A DNA stretch of 64,000 nt from Pseudomonas asplenii (lineage in GTDB: Bacteria; Pseudomonadota; Gammaproteobacteria; Pseudomonadales; Pseudomonadaceae): contig NZ_JSYZ01000007.1 of assembly GCF_001293465.1 (NCBI RefSeq), forward strand, positions 343,603 through 407,602, read 5' to 3'. This document shows, in pieces, positions 26,994 to 36,826 of the stretch. Every line of letters starts with the position of its first letter. The stretch's first letter is position 1. The notes below the pieces were generated by a model. The model was not told where the DNA came from. It was given only the letters and a program-made list of their open reading frames with translations, and ran no database searches. A program made the position numbers and the translations under genes.

Positions 26994-27640
26994 GGTTCAC
27001 CTCCCACTCAACGATGCGTTTTACATGGACCGTGAAAATGCTTCGGAGTGCAGCTTGATTCGTTTCTCGACCTGTTGCGCCATCGCAGGAGCATGGCGTA
27101 GGCCGTCGAGCAGGTTGCCGTGAGGGTCGATCCAGCGCTTTCGAAACGCTCCCTGATGCCTCTCGACTTGGCCTGCTCACCCCCTCGGAAAAAAATTCTC
27201 CCGGTGTCGCTTGACCAGGGAGAACGATCGTTCTACATTGAACTCATGAACCCACCCATGACGGATCGCATGCTTAATCCGTTCACGGCCGGTTCGAGTC
27301 GGAGGGTCTTTCTGGCTGTGGATGATCAACACTGCGGGAGAAGTTTGGGGATCCAGATGATCCCCATCCGCAAGTTTGCGAAAGTGCGCAGGCAGAAACG
27401 ACTGAATTATACGCTTGGGCTGACCGGGCACTGAATATCGAGCAAACGCTGAGTTTAAGCCGGGCAGTCAATAATATTAATGGAAGGCGCAATCACTATG
27501 GCACCCGCGCTGGATGATTATCGCGCAGCCGACCATGCAAGGGAATTTGCATAGTTGTTGTTAGAGGCCTCCTCATAAAGGCCTGAGTTTCAAAAGACGT
27601 TACCCATACCGATTTATCCAACCAGACTGGAGGCACTACC
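26994..27640. other. Intergenic stretch with no gene recognised
   Basis: The reading frames here do not resemble proteins and lack ribosome sites. The left part should contain the promoter of the minus-strand LOV kinase, the right end the ribosome site (GGAGG) of the gene at 27641. Confidence 0.5.
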
Positions 27641-28117
27641 ATGTCCAATGCCCAAACTCGCCCGCCACTTCCTCCCTTCACTCGCGAATCGGCGATTAAG
27701 AAAGTCCGACTCGCCGAAGACGGCTGGAACAGCCGCGATGCCGAGAAGGTCTCGCTCGCCTATACGCTGGATACCCAATGGCGTAACCGTGCTGAATTCG
27801 CGACCAATCGCGAAGAGGCCAAGGGCTTTCTCACCCGCAAATGGAAGAAAGAGCTGGACTACCGCCTGATCAAGGAGCTCTGGGCCTTTACCGATAACCG
27901 CATCGCCGTCCGTTACGCCTACGAGTGGCATGATGATTCCGGTAACTGGTTCCGCTCCTACGGTAACGAAAACTGGGAATTTGAAGCGGATGGTCTGATG
28001 CGCCGCCGATTCGCCTGCATCAACGACATGCCGATCAAGGAAAGCGAACGCAAGTTCCACTGGCCACTGGGGCGCCGTCCGGATGATCATCCAGGCCTGA
28101 CAGAACTTGGGCTGTAA
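27641..28117 (+). CDS. DUF1348 family protein (NTF2/SnoaL-like fold)
   Basis: A 158-residue protein of the DUF1348 family: [19 protein letters not shown] with the first long helix, then [22 protein letters not shown] and the strand [25 protein letters not shown], ending in [13 protein letters not shown]. The fold is a cone-shaped NTF2-like domain, used widely for small-molecule binding or isomerase activity; no function is established for this family. GGAGG lies 8 bp before the ATG. Stands alone. Confidence 0.88.
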   Translation: MSNAQTRPPLPPFTRESAIKKVRLAEDGWNSRDAEKVSLAYTLDTQWRNRAEFATNREEAKGFLTRKWKKELDYRLIKELWAFTDNRIAVRYAYEWHDDSGNWFRSYGNENWEFEADGLMRRRFACINDMPIKESERKFHWPLGRRPDDHPGLTELGL

Positions 28118-28984
28118 GTTGTCCCATCAATCCAGATCCATCTTTATATCTCAAGTTGGTCAACTGGATAGGGCGTGACGAAAACCATTCGTTCAATATG
28201 AACGCTCTATAACGCAAGTACGGCTCCAAGCGTGATGACACTGCGCGGCGAAACTTCAGTTTCGAGGAGCCGTACGCCTGCGCCATAGAGTTTTGATACT
28301 ACTGGCGAGCGCGTTATTTACGACGTCAGCGTTGGGTAATGACAGCCGCGTCGTCAACGCAAGTAAAGTTGCGCCAATATCGCTTCAACGCGTCGTTCTC
28401 CAAGGCCGGCCATTCATACAAGCCAGATTGGCTTGAACATCCCGTTAACCCCCGCCAAACATCCAGCAGACCTGCCCCTTCTCAAGAAGGATCAGGTCTG
28501 CTGATAAGGCCGACCCCTGCCTCTGCGTCGCCCACTCGCTCACAGATACCGCAGCCGCACCCGCCCCAAGCAGGCTCCATGACTGCCGAACTCATCCTGT
28601 TCAACCGCAAAACCGCGAAACGCCTGGCGCCACTGCCGTTGCCAGCAAGGAAGGCCACGGGCAACGATGGCCGCTGCGCCTGCACCCCACTGATCCCACA
28701 TCGATCACACGCCTGCCAGAACCTCATCCAGCATCTGCGGCCAGAAACTGATCCAAGGCTTGTTTATGATTGAGTCGAAGCGTGCCAGAAAAACGAGGAA
28801 GTCAACCGCGAGCATGCGGTCGAATGTGGACTTGGCGGAACGGATCGCAACGACCGCGTTGAAACGTCAGGACGCGGAATGAGGAAGGGTTGGCTCACGA
28901 GAACCGGGCCCCGCGACTGCGGCCAAGGTCCCCCGCCGCTGGCGCCGCATGATCGGGCGCCAGACAGGCTGACGAGAGGCATGA
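28118..28984. other. Intergenic stretch with no gene recognised
   Basis: 867 bp with only composition-type open frames. It contains a nested inverted repeat at 28218-28275: outer arms GTACGGCTCC/GGAGCCGTAC (perfect 10 bp) enclose an inner CGAAACT/AGTTTCG hairpin. Confidence 0.5.
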
Positions 28985-29239
28985 TCAGTGGGTACAGCCA
29001 GTCCCCATGACGTGGTACGCGATGGTGTGCCGAATGCCCTTGGAGTCGTCATAAGTCATCTGCACAGGCACTACGCCGCAGACGTCCGGTATTTCGGTAC
29101 TGGCGACCACGTGGGCGATATCCAGGTCCTGAGCGTCACGATAGGACTCGACGGTAACCTGCGGGGTTTGGGCAGTGAGTTCATCGGCTACTGCAACGGA
29201 GCAAAGACCACCCAGGAATAAAGCGAATAAATATTTCAT
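28985..29239 (-). CDS. DUF2790 family secreted protein
   Basis: An 84-residue protein with a signal peptide (MKYLFALFLGGLCSVAVADE, cleavage after AVA) followed by the DUF2790 domain: LDIAHVVASTEIPDVCGVVP, MTYDDSKGIRHTIAYHVMG and a C-terminal Cys. Two Cys (Cys55 and near the end) could form a disulfide in the periplasm. A paralogue occurs at 40846-41061. The family is Pseudomonas-specific and of unknown function. Confidence 0.85.
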   Translation of the reverse strand: MKYLFALFLGGLCSVAVADELTAQTPQVTVESYRDAQDLDIAHVVASTEIPDVCGVVPVQMTYDDSKGIRHTIAYHVMGTGCTH

Positions 29240-29361
29240 GGCAACTCACCTGTATTGAGGGCGAAAAAAGGCCTGGCTTCACGCCGGGGTGGCGCAGCCT
29301 GAGATAAGGGGTTGGGGGGTAGCCCGGTCGCCGTCAGACGCCGGGCAGACTCACAGCAGGG

Positions 29362-29832
29362 TCAGAAAGGCTTGGTCGGCAGATACTTGCCATCCAGGGT
29401 GATCACGGCACGGGAGCCGCCTTCCGGATCTTCGACCTTCTTGATGTCCAGCTTGAAGTTGATGGCGCTGATGATGCCGTCGCCAAACTTCTCGTGGACC
29501 AGAGCCTTGAGGGTGGTGCCGTAGACCTGCAGCATTTCGTAGAAGCGATAGAGGGTGGGGTCGGTCGGTACGCTGTTCTCGAAGCAGCCACGAACCGGGA
29601 CGGTCTGCAGCAAGGCGATGCCGTCGGCGTCAAGGTCCAGCTTTTCGCCCACGACCTTCGCGGCGTTGGCAGGCAGCGGGTGCTGACCCAGCAGGGCTGC
29701 CGTGACGAAGGCTTCGGACAGGCCGGTACCCTCGGTGAGTTGCGCGTAGGACAGGCCTTTGCGGGCCTTGGCCATCACGATGATTTCAGTCAGGGCCTGG
29801 CGAAGGCTTTTGGTGGCTTGTGTCTGGATCAT
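29362..29832 (-). CDS. cynS: Cyanate hydratase (cyanase)
   Basis: A 156-residue cyanase, exactly the usual length. It has an N-terminal helix-turn-helix-like domain ([19 protein letters not shown]) and the C-terminal catalytic domain with the conserved Arg, Glu and Ser in [11 protein letters not shown] and [10 protein letters not shown]. It converts cyanate and bicarbonate into ammonia and two CO2. It follows the carbonic anhydrase gene by 28 bp, which supplies bicarbonate, and both are divergent from cynR. ATG 29832 is used rather than the longer frame. Confidence 0.96.
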   Translation of the reverse strand: MIQTQATKSLRQALTEIIVMAKARKGLSYAQLTEGTGLSEAFVTAALLGQHPLPANAAKVVGEKLDLDADGIALLQTVPVRGCFENSVPTDPTLYRFYEMLQVYGTTLKALVHEKFGDGIISAINFKLDIKKVEDPEGGSRAVITLDGKYLPTKPF

Positions 29833-29860
29833 GGGGTTATCTCCTCGGTTGATATCGGGT

Positions 29861-30520
29861 TCAGGCAACTTGCCTGGCTGGTTTGGAAACGGCGTGGACT
29901 TGCGGGTGGTCGGCGAGGGACACAAAGGTCCCGGTACTGCCATCGAAGGCGTCGATACGCCCGCTCTCGATGTCATAGATCCAGCCGTGCAGGGTGACGC
30001 GGCCCTCTTCAAGGGCCAGGCGCACCGACGGGTGAGTCTGGATGTTGGCCAATTGCGCAATCACGTTTTCGCGCACCATGGCCGCGACCTTGGTCGGCTG
30101 GTCCGGATGCTGGCGGGCCTCATTCACCACCCGGGCGGAATCGGCGTAGCGCAACCAGCCCGCCACAGCGGGCATGTGGTCCAGGCACTTGCAGGTGGCA
30201 ATGGCGGTCATCGCCCCGCAATCGGAGTGGCCGCAGATGACGATGTCGGCGACCTGCAGCGCGGCGACGGCATATTCGACCGAGGCCGACACACCGCCCG
30301 GCTCAGGGCCATAGGAAGGCACGATGTTGCCCGCGTTGCGGATCACGAACAGATCGCCTGGTTCGCGCTGGGTGACCAGCTCAGGCACCAGCCGACTGTC
30401 AGAGCATGAGATGAACAACGCCCTTGGGCTCTGCTGCGTGGCCAGGTCCTGGAACAGCTTGATCCGCTCGGGAAAGGCGTCCCTCTGGAATTTCAGAAAA
30501 CCGTCAATGATGTCCTTCAT
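29861..30520 (-). CDS. cynT: Beta-carbonic anhydrase
   Basis: A 219-residue beta-class carbonic anhydrase. Zinc ligands are seen in [11 protein letters not shown] (Cys, Asp, Arg) and [10 protein letters not shown] (His, Cys). In the cyn operon it recaptures CO2 as bicarbonate, preventing bicarbonate loss during cyanate breakdown. ATG 30520 gives the standard N-terminus ([12 protein letters not shown]). First gene of cynTS, about 100 bp from the divergent regulator. Confidence 0.95.
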   Translation of the reverse strand: MKDIIDGFLKFQRDAFPERIKLFQDLATQQSPRALFISCSDSRLVPELVTQREPGDLFVIRNAGNIVPSYGPEPGGVSASVEYAVAALQVADIVICGHSDCGAMTAIATCKCLDHMPAVAGWLRYADSARVVNEARQHPDQPTKVAAMVRENVIAQLANIQTHPSVRLALEEGRVTLHGWIYDIESGRIDAFDGSTGTFVSLADHPQVHAVSKPARQVA

Positions 30521-30573
30521 GGCTTCGTCCTCGATGTCGCGGGTTGTTGAAGCCAAGATTAGGGGTGGACTTA

Positions 30574-30622
30574 CATAAGGTAAAAGTCTCATTTATTATG
30601 TGATTGATCATATTATCTTATG
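30574..30622. promoter_or_regulatory. Probable CynR operator in the cynT-cynR intergenic region
   Basis: CATAAGGTA (30574-30582) and TATCTTATG (30614-30622) are inverted with one mismatch, 31 bp apart, in the AT-rich gap between divergent cynT and cynR; the right arm overlaps the cynR start codon. CynR is known in E. coli to bind the shared intergenic region. The exact sites are inference. Confidence 0.5.
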
Positions 30623-31519
30623 GATAAATCCATGCTTGCCCGACACATCCAGTATTTCCTCGCCGTGGCGGAGCATCACAGCTTCACGCGGGCCGCTGCG
30701 GCGTTGCATGTCTCCCAGCCTGCGCTGTCCCAGCAGGTCAAGCTCCTGGAAGAAAGTCTCGGCGCCCAGCTGTTCGATCGCTCTGGACGCACGACCTGTC
30801 TGACCGATGCCGGGGAGGTCTATTTACAGTATGCGCGCCGGGCCTCACAGGAACTGCGCGAAGCCAGGCGAGCCATCCATGATGTGAGCGACCTCAGTCG
30901 CGGGTCGTTGCGGGTGGCGGTGACACCGACCTTCACGACCTACCTGGTGGGCCCCCTGGTCGAGGCATTCCACTCGCGTTACCCGCAGATCACCCTGAAC
31001 GTGCAGGAGATCTCCCAGGAGCGCATGGAGGACCTGCTCATCGCTGGAGCGTTGGACGTGGGGATCGCGTTCGATGAAATACACACCCCGGACATCGATT
31101 CCCTGCCCTTGCTGATCGAAACCCTCGCCCTGGTGGTGAACCGCACCCACCCCCTGGCGCAGGAAAGTTCCATTGGCCCTCAGGCCCTGAGCGGCGAGTC
31201 GCTGGTTCTACTCAGCACGGAATTCGCGACCCGCGAACAGATCGATCGCTACTGCCGCGAGCACGGAATACGCCCTGAAGTGCGGATGGAGGCCAATGCA
31301 CTCGGTGCAGTGATCGAAATCGTTCGCAGGACCACGCTGTCGACGTTGTTGCCCGCCAACACCGCCTTCGCCCATGGCGACCTGGTGGCGATCGCACTCG
31401 AGCCCGAACGCTTGCAGCGCACCGCCGTCCTTATGCAGCGCAAAGGCGCCTACCAGAGCGCCGCGGCTCGGGTTTTCATCGAGCTGGCGAAAGAAGTCTC
31501 TGCTCAACTGAACGAATGA
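30620..31519 (+). CDS. cynR: LysR-type cyn operon regulator
   Basis: A 299-residue LysR-type regulator beginning [20 protein letters not shown] with the standard N-terminal helix-turn-helix ([20 protein letters not shown]) and a periplasmic-binding-like effector domain. Divergent placement next to cynTS identifies it as the cyanate-responsive activator CynR. The start codon overlaps the right operator arm, consistent with autorepression. Confidence 0.92.
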   Translation: MDKSMLARHIQYFLAVAEHHSFTRAAAALHVSQPALSQQVKLLEESLGAQLFDRSGRTTCLTDAGEVYLQYARRASQELREARRAIHDVSDLSRGSLRVAVTPTFTTYLVGPLVEAFHSRYPQITLNVQEISQERMEDLLIAGALDVGIAFDEIHTPDIDSLPLLIETLALVVNRTHPLAQESSIGPQALSGESLVLLSTEFATREQIDRYCREHGIRPEVRMEANALGAVIEIVRRTTLSTLLPANTAFAHGDLVAIALEPERLQRTAVLMQRKGAYQSAAARVFIELAKEVSAQLNE

Positions 31520-31896
31520 GGGTCTAGAAGCCGCTGACCGGCTGGAGACGGCTGCCACGACAGGTCGGTTGAAGTCGAGGGGTCAGTGCCGAAAAGTCAT
31601 GGTGCATTCAGGCGACCACCGGCCAGGCCTGCACATCTATCTGAAATCCACACTACTAGGGTCTGTATGACAAAGCCTCTTCCGGGCCCTTACCCGAAGT
31701 GCTGTATCCGCTCCGATACATGAACCTCGCTCACCAACTAAAACTCATTGGCGTCAATCAAGAACCCGGTTAGCCAGTCCAATTTTCCCACAAGAGGAAT
31801 TGGCAAAAACCGAAAACCAGAATCCATGATGCTAGACAAAACACGACAGACATGATGGCATACAGGAGCATGTCACGTGATCAGTAGAGGTGAACC

Positions 31897-32949
31897 TTGG
31901 ATCGAATAAAGCATGGAAAACGGTTCACCAAGAGAATCTACTACCCACGAATACTGGGTACGATATTGTGTGCGCCCATCATTCTAGAATCCATCATCCA
32001 CCAACAGAATTTCCTGATCCTGGCGTCATTGCTTTTTATAAATGTTGCAATATGGCCCCATGTAGCCTACAGAATTTCCAACCGCTCAAAAAACCCTTAC
32101 ATGGCAGAAATACGAAATCTGGACGTCGACTCACTGCTGTGCGGCTTATGGATGGGCGCCATCGGATTAAACCCGATCTCTTCAATAAGCCTATCCGCAA
32201 TGGTGGCAATGAACGCCATCAACACGGGCGGTTTGAAGAGTCTGAAAAAAGGGCTGACCCTGCAAGCATCAGGCATACTCGCGTGGCAGATTCTCGTCGG
32301 AATAGACTTACAACAAAGCTCAATTCTGTCGGCTTGGTCAAGCCTGCCACTGTTGACGCTATACCCTATCTCGGTAAGCTTTACCTCATATAAGCTTGCC
32401 TCAGAGCTATACAAGATAAAAAACACCCTGAACAGCCTTAGCATAACAGACGAACTAACCGGGCTTTTAAACAGGAGATACCTGGACGAAGAGCTGAAGA
32501 ACATCGCCAGCTCCAACAACAGAAAAAACAACACGTTTCTCATAGTGCTTGATCTGGACAACTTCAAAGCAGTGAATGACCGTTACGGCCACCCGACTGG
32601 CGACTCCATTCTTTGCCTGCTGAGCAAAACACTCAGGTCCTCCTTACGCTCTGCCGACCTTATTGCCAGGTTCGGCGGCGATGAGTTCTGCATAATCATG
32701 GAGGGCGTTTCCCTGGAGCAGGCTGCAACGATAATCGAGCGCGCCTGTCAAAATTTCAAAATCAACAGCGCTCATATCGTAGCCCCTTCATTGAGCGTCA
32801 GCGTAGGCATAGCCAGTTGGCATGACGAGTTCGAAAGTGCAAAACAGTGGTTCGCCCACGCAGACAGCCTTCTCTATAAAGCCAAGAAAAGCGGGCGCAA
32901 CCGGATTGTCACGGACAGCCCCCACTGCGCCCCGACGGTCGTTCAATAA
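31897..32949 (+). CDS. MASE2-GGDEF diguanylate cyclase
   Basis: A 350-residue membrane diguanylate cyclase like DgcC/AdrA. The N-terminal 170 residues form a MASE2 domain with about five hydrophobic segments, followed by a GGDEF domain: DELTGLLNRRYLDEEL, DLDNFKAVNDRYGH and the intact active site FGGDEF. The RSAD sequence ahead of it is an RxxD allosteric I-site, so product inhibition by c-di-GMP is expected. Translation starts at TTG 31897 after AGAGGTG. Its codon use is clearly more AT-rich than the neighbours, and a remnant of another gene touches its 3' end, suggesting acquisition. Confidence 0.9.
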   Translation: MDRIKHGKRFTKRIYYPRILGTILCAPIILESIIHQQNFLILASLLFINVAIWPHVAYRISNRSKNPYMAEIRNLDVDSLLCGLWMGAIGLNPISSISLSAMVAMNAINTGGLKSLKKGLTLQASGILAWQILVGIDLQQSSILSAWSSLPLLTLYPISVSFTSYKLASELYKIKNTLNSLSITDELTGLLNRRYLDEELKNIASSNNRKNNTFLIVLDLDNFKAVNDRYGHPTGDSILCLLSKTLRSSLRSADLIARFGGDEFCIIMEGVSLEQAATIIERACQNFKINSAHIVAPSLSVSVGIASWHDEFESAKQWFAHADSLLYKAKKSGRNRIVTDSPHCAPTVVQ

Positions 32950-32958
32950 AAGCGCCGG

Positions 32959-33090
32959 AAACAGCAGAACACGAGCCGCCGCCAGCACATCCGCGAACTC
33001 ACCACGCGCCGCCACTACAGCGGCCACCATGCAGTGCACCTGCTGATCAATGGCGAGCGGCTGGGCAGCGGTTTCGACATCCTCGACTGC
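32959..33090 (+). pseudogene. 3' remnant resembling a DNA alkylation repair protein
   Basis: Right after the cyclase gene, one frame reads RQHIRELTTRRHYSGHHAVH and then LLINGERLGSGFDIL. This closely follows the C-terminal pattern I recall for HEAT-repeat DNA alkylation repair proteins (HSIRxxTTRxxYPGxHxVELLVNG). No start or upstream body is present, so it looks like the tail left after the AT-rich cyclase region replaced or disrupted the gene. Identification rests on a short motif. Confidence 0.45.
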
Positions 33091-33117
33091 GCCACGCGCG
33101 CCGTTGGGCGCTGGCGT

Positions 33118-33150
33118 TGTGGGAGCGGGCATGTCGAACCCGTTCCCACA
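33118..33150. repeat. REP-like palindrome
   Basis: TGTGGGAGCGGG and CCCGTTCCCACA form a 12-bp stem with one mismatch around a 9-nt loop. The GTGGGAGCGGG core is that of Pseudomonas REP sequences. Lies in the gap before the NCS2 permease gene. Confidence 0.65.
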
Positions 33151-33215
33151 GATAGTGCTTCACGCCCCAGACCGTTGCAGTAGAATCGCCGCTCATTTTT
33201 GCCAGGGCACTTGCC

Positions 33216-34592
33216 ATGACCTCTCACCAGACCCCGCCCAGCGCCCCCCAGGCCAATGAACTGATCCTTGGCCTTGAGGACCGCCCTCGCCTGCTGATCG
33301 GCCTGCTCGCCGCGCTGCAACACCTGCTGGCGATCATCGTGCCGATCGTCACCCCCGGCCTGCTGATCTGCCAGGCCCTGGGCGTGTCGGCCCGTGACAC
33401 CAACCTGATCGTCTCGATGTCACTGGTGATCTCCGGCCTCGCCACCTTCGTCCAGTGCCGTCGTTTCGGGCCGTTCGGCGCCGGCCTGCTGATCGTCCAG
33501 GGCACCAGCTTCAACTTCGTCGGCCCACTGATCGCCGGCGGCGCCCTGATGGTCAAGCAAGGCACACCGGTGGAAGCCGTCATGGCGGCAATCTTCGGCG
33601 TGGTCATCGCCGGTTCCTTCGTCGAAATGGGCATCTCGCGCATCCTGCCCTTCGTCAAACGCATGATCACCCCGCTGGTGACCGGCATCGTCGTGCTGAT
33701 GATCGGCCTGACCCTGATCAAGGTCGGCCTGATCAGCATGGGCGGCGGCTTCAGCGCCATGGGCAACGGCACCTTCGCCAACGGCGAGAACCTGCTGCTG
33801 TCCGGCGTGGTGCTGGCGATCATCGTCGTGCTCAACCGCATCCCGCTGGTGTGGATGCGCAGTTGCGCCATCGTCATCGCCCTGGCCGTCGGCTACGCCC
33901 TGGCCGGCTACCTGGGTCGCCTGAACTTCACCGGCATGCACGAAGCGCCGCTGTTCCAGGTGCCGACGCCGCTGCACTTCGGCCTGGGCTTCTCCTGGTC
34001 GCTGTTCATCCCGATGCTGGTGATCTACCTGGTGACCTCGCTGGAAGCCATCGGTGACGTCACCGCCACCAGCAAGGTCTCGCGCCAGCCGGTCGAAGGC
34101 CCGCTGTGGATGCAACGGATCAAGGGCGGTGTGCTGGTCAACGGCGCCAACTCGCTGCTGGCCGGGGTGTTCAACACCTTCCCCAGCTCGATCTTCGCCC
34201 AGAACAACGGCGTGATTCAGCTCACCGGCATCGCCAGTCGCCACATCGGCCAGTGGATCGCCCTGATGCTGATCCTGCTCGGTCTGTTCCCCTCCGTGGC
34301 CGGCGCGATCCAGGCGGTCCCGGAGCCGGTGCTGGGCGGCGCGGCCATGGTCATGTTCGGCGCCGTCGCGGCCTCGGGCATCAACATCCTGGCGAGCATC
34401 ACCCTCGACCGCCGGGCGCTGCTGATCATCGCCGTGTCCCTGGCCCTGGGCCTGGGGGTGTCGCAGGTGCCGGAGTTCCTCGCGCACATGCCGGCGGCGC
34501 TGCGCAACGTGCTCGAATCCGGTGTCGCCACCGGCGGTATTTGCGCCCTGGTACTGAACTGGTTCCTGCCGCCATCGCCGCAACACGGATGA
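33216..34592 (+). CDS. NCS2-family nucleobase (xanthine/uric acid) permease
   Basis: A 458-residue, 12-14-helix symporter of the NAT/NCS2 family. The signature [Q/E]NxGxxxxT appears as QNNGVIQLTG near residue 330 and the conserved helix-1 His is in LAALQHLLA. GATGDV-like EAIGDVTATSKV carries the helix-8 Glu that binds purine rings. The sequence is closest in feel to the bacterial xanthine/urate permeases (XanP, UacT) rather than UraA. It imports nucleobase with protons across the inner membrane. A hairpin follows the stop. Confidence 0.9.
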   Translation: MTSHQTPPSAPQANELILGLEDRPRLLIGLLAALQHLLAIIVPIVTPGLLICQALGVSARDTNLIVSMSLVISGLATFVQCRRFGPFGAGLLIVQGTSFNFVGPLIAGGALMVKQGTPVEAVMAAIFGVVIAGSFVEMGISRILPFVKRMITPLVTGIVVLMIGLTLIKVGLISMGGGFSAMGNGTFANGENLLLSGVVLAIIVVLNRIPLVWMRSCAIVIALAVGYALAGYLGRLNFTGMHEAPLFQVPTPLHFGLGFSWSLFIPMLVIYLVTSLEAIGDVTATSKVSRQPVEGPLWMQRIKGGVLVNGANSLLAGVFNTFPSSIFAQNNGVIQLTGIASRHIGQWIALMLILLGLFPSVAGAIQAVPEPVLGGAAMVMFGAVAASGINILASITLDRRALLIIAVSLALGLGVSQVPEFLAHMPAALRNVLESGVATGGICALVLNWFLPPSPQHG

Positions 34593-34598
34593 TTGCAC

Positions 34599-34619
34599 GG
34601 GGCAACGCAAGGTTGCCCC
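34599..34619 (+). terminator. Hairpin after NCS2 permease
   Basis: GGGGCAAC and GTTGCCCC make a perfect 8-bp stem with a 5-nt loop 7 bp after the permease stop; no T-run follows, so termination strength is uncertain. Confidence 0.5.
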
Positions 34620-34761
34620 ACATCCGGCCCGGCAGGCGCTGACGACCGCCCGGGCCCGGATGGACCGGCCCGGCCGTCGGGTCCGCACACCCCCTCTCAG
34701 GGCGAAAGCGTCAGCCGGCACTACACTCAGGGAAGACCCGGTAGTGCACAGGACGTCCGCC

Positions 34762-36603
34762 ATGATGCAATGGAGCAGGTACAGAGGTACCGCGCTGATC
34801 ACCCTGTTCGTCATTCTCGCCAGCCTCCTGGCATTCCTTCTGGTCAAGGCCTTCTCGGGCGAGACCTCCACCTACGTCGAATCCCGCGACCTGATTCGCC
34901 AGCTCAAGCAACTGGACGCCCGGCTCGATGCCAGGATTCTCAAGACCCGCATCAGCGACGAATACAACTACAACCTGCTGGCCGGCCCCGCCGCGGAATC
35001 GGGCAGGCGCTGGGAACAACTGGTCACGCTGAACAGCGCCCTGGACAGTTCCCCCATCTGGCAGGCCCGCAAGAAAGCCTACCTCGATGCCTCGGGGGAA
35101 AAGAGCAAACTGATCGAACAGTTCCAGGCGCACAACACCACGCTGCGTGATGACCTGGAAAGCCTGTCGGCGATCGAGGACGCGATCCAGGCCGACCTGC
35201 AGCCGTTGAGCACCAGCCACCCGGTGGAAACCCTCAGCGTGCTCTACAGCGCCTCGAAACTGACCCTGAGCACGATGGAATACGCCCACCACGTGACCAA
35301 CGGCAGGGCCGAAAAGATCGAGCGCCAGATCCAGTACCTGACCTCGCAGAAAAACACCCTTCCCCCCGCCTTCGCCGCACCCATCGACAAACTGATCGAA
35401 CAGGTCAACGTGGTGGTCAGCGAACAGCCCCAGACCAATGACCTGCTGGAACGCATCGGCTTCATTCCGGTGGCGGCGAACCTCGACGCCATCAACGAAC
35501 TGCTCAATGAAAACCAGCGGCGCGCCGACCTGCAAAACCGCCAGTACCTGGTCTATCTGAGCCTGTGCGCGGCGCTCATGGTGCTGTGGGTGTTCTACCT
35601 GATCATCCGCCAGTTGCGCAGCCATGCCCTCATCAACCAGATGAACAGTGCCTTGCAGGCGGCCAACGAACGCCTTGAACAGCGGGTGGAAGAGCGCACC
35701 CGTGAACTGCGCGAGGCGCAGAGCGAGCTGATGAGCACGGCCCGGGCGGCAGGCATGGCGGAGATCGCCACCAACGTGCTGCACAACGTCGGCAACGTAC
35801 TCAACAGTGTGAACATCTCGGCCGACCTGGTGACACGCCGGGTGCGTGGCAGCAAGGCACAGGGGCTCGGCAGGGCCGTGCAACTGATCAACGAACGGGC
35901 CGATGACCTGGGCCATTTCTTCAGCCAGGACGAAAAGGGCAAGCTGCTGCCCGCCTACCTCAACCAGTTGGTCACCGCCATTGGCGCCGAACAGACGGAG
36001 ATCGTCCAGGAGCTGGGACAACTGAGCAAAAGCGTCGACCACATCAAGGAAATCGTCAGCACCCAGCAATCCTACGCCGGTGCACCCAAGCTGCTCGAAC
36101 CCCTGAATATCGCCGATCTGATCGAGGATGCCCTGCGCATGAACAGCGGTTCGCTGACCCGGCATCACGTCAAGGTCGTCCGGGACTACCAGCCGGTACC
36201 GATCTTCCTCGGCGACAAGCACCGGCTGCTGCTGATCCTGATCAACCTGCTCAGCAACGCCAAGCAGGCCGTGTCCGACCTGACGAACCGCGAACGTGAA
36301 ATCACCGTGAGCGTGCGGGTGGTCGACGGCACGACCTTGCGTATCGGCGTGCAGGACGATGGCGAAGGCATCTCGCCGGAGAACCTGCCGCGCATCTTCA
36401 CCCACGGTTTCACCACCCGCAAGGACGGCCACGGCTTTGGCCTGCACAGTTGCGCCCTGGCGGCGGTCGAGATGAAGGGGCGCCTGAGTGTGCACAGCGA
36501 CGGGCCGGGCAAGGGGGCGCTGTTCACCCTGGAAGTGCCCCTGGACGAACCGCCCCGCAGACCTGCCGACGTCAATGCTGCCACCCCCACGAACCCGCGG
36601 TAG
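34762..36603 (+). CDS. Membrane sensor histidine kinase with long periplasmic helical domain
   Basis: A 613-residue kinase. A first membrane helix (LITLFVILASLLAFLLV) is followed by about 240 residues of helical periplasmic sequence resembling a DAHL-type sensor, a second helix (YLSLCAALMVLWVFYLII), then a coiled coil (QAANERLEQRVEERTREL). The phospho-acceptor His is in MAEIATNVLHNVGNVLNS. The HATPase_c domain shows NLLSNAKQAV, DDGEGISPENL and GHGFGLHSCALAA. No receiver domain or adjacent response regulator is present. ATG 34762 directly precedes the first helix. Signal unknown. Confidence 0.85.
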   Translation: MMQWSRYRGTALITLFVILASLLAFLLVKAFSGETSTYVESRDLIRQLKQLDARLDARILKTRISDEYNYNLLAGPAAESGRRWEQLVTLNSALDSSPIWQARKKAYLDASGEKSKLIEQFQAHNTTLRDDLESLSAIEDAIQADLQPLSTSHPVETLSVLYSASKLTLSTMEYAHHVTNGRAEKIERQIQYLTSQKNTLPPAFAAPIDKLIEQVNVVVSEQPQTNDLLERIGFIPVAANLDAINELLNENQRRADLQNRQYLVYLSLCAALMVLWVFYLIIRQLRSHALINQMNSALQAANERLEQRVEERTRELREAQSELMSTARAAGMAEIATNVLHNVGNVLNSVNISADLVTRRVRGSKAQGLGRAVQLINERADDLGHFFSQDEKGKLLPAYLNQLVTAIGAEQTEIVQELGQLSKSVDHIKEIVSTQQSYAGAPKLLEPLNIADLIEDALRMNSGSLTRHHVKVVRDYQPVPIFLGDKHRLLLILINLLSNAKQAVSDLTNREREITVSVRVVDGTTLRIGVQDDGEGISPENLPRIFTHGFTTRKDGHGFGLHSCALAAVEMKGRLSVHSDGPGKGALFTLEVPLDEPPRRPADVNAATPTNPR

Positions 36604-36826
36604 GCCGGCCCCTCGGCATGCCACCCGCCCAAGGCCGGAAGCACTGCAACACACCGAAAAAAAAGGCTGGTAAATCAACGCTGTAGACTGGGTAAAAGGT
36701 GCCTTTTCTAAATTTAATTTCATCCGCTGCACGCCGCATTTGACTCGGAACTGTCACATGGCCACCGCTTAATTGTTTCAAGAGTTTTCAGCTCTTATTT
36801 CAATTTCGTGACCAGGACCCGAACCA

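Noticed and set aside
27120..27431. Overlapping frames on both strands upstream of the DUF1348 gene
   Set aside because: Neither has a ribosome site or a recognisable fold; kept as intergenic.
28339..28773. 144-codon frame in the 28118-28984 gap
   Set aside because: Ser/Pro/Thr/Arg-rich translation without structure and no ribosome site.
31520..31896. tRNA-like or small RNA gene between cynR and the cyclase gene
   Set aside because: No cloverleaf or terminator could be drawn; only promoter-type AT-rich sequence is seen.
33420..34871. 483-codon open frame on the minus strand opposite the NCS2 permease gene
   Set aside because: It is His/Gln/Asp-rich without domains and lies over a clear permease on the other strand; high-GC third-position bias produces such shadows.
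34711..36732. 673-codon open frame opposite the sensor kinase
   Set aside because: Composition-driven shadow of the kinase gene, which has full domain support on the plus strand.
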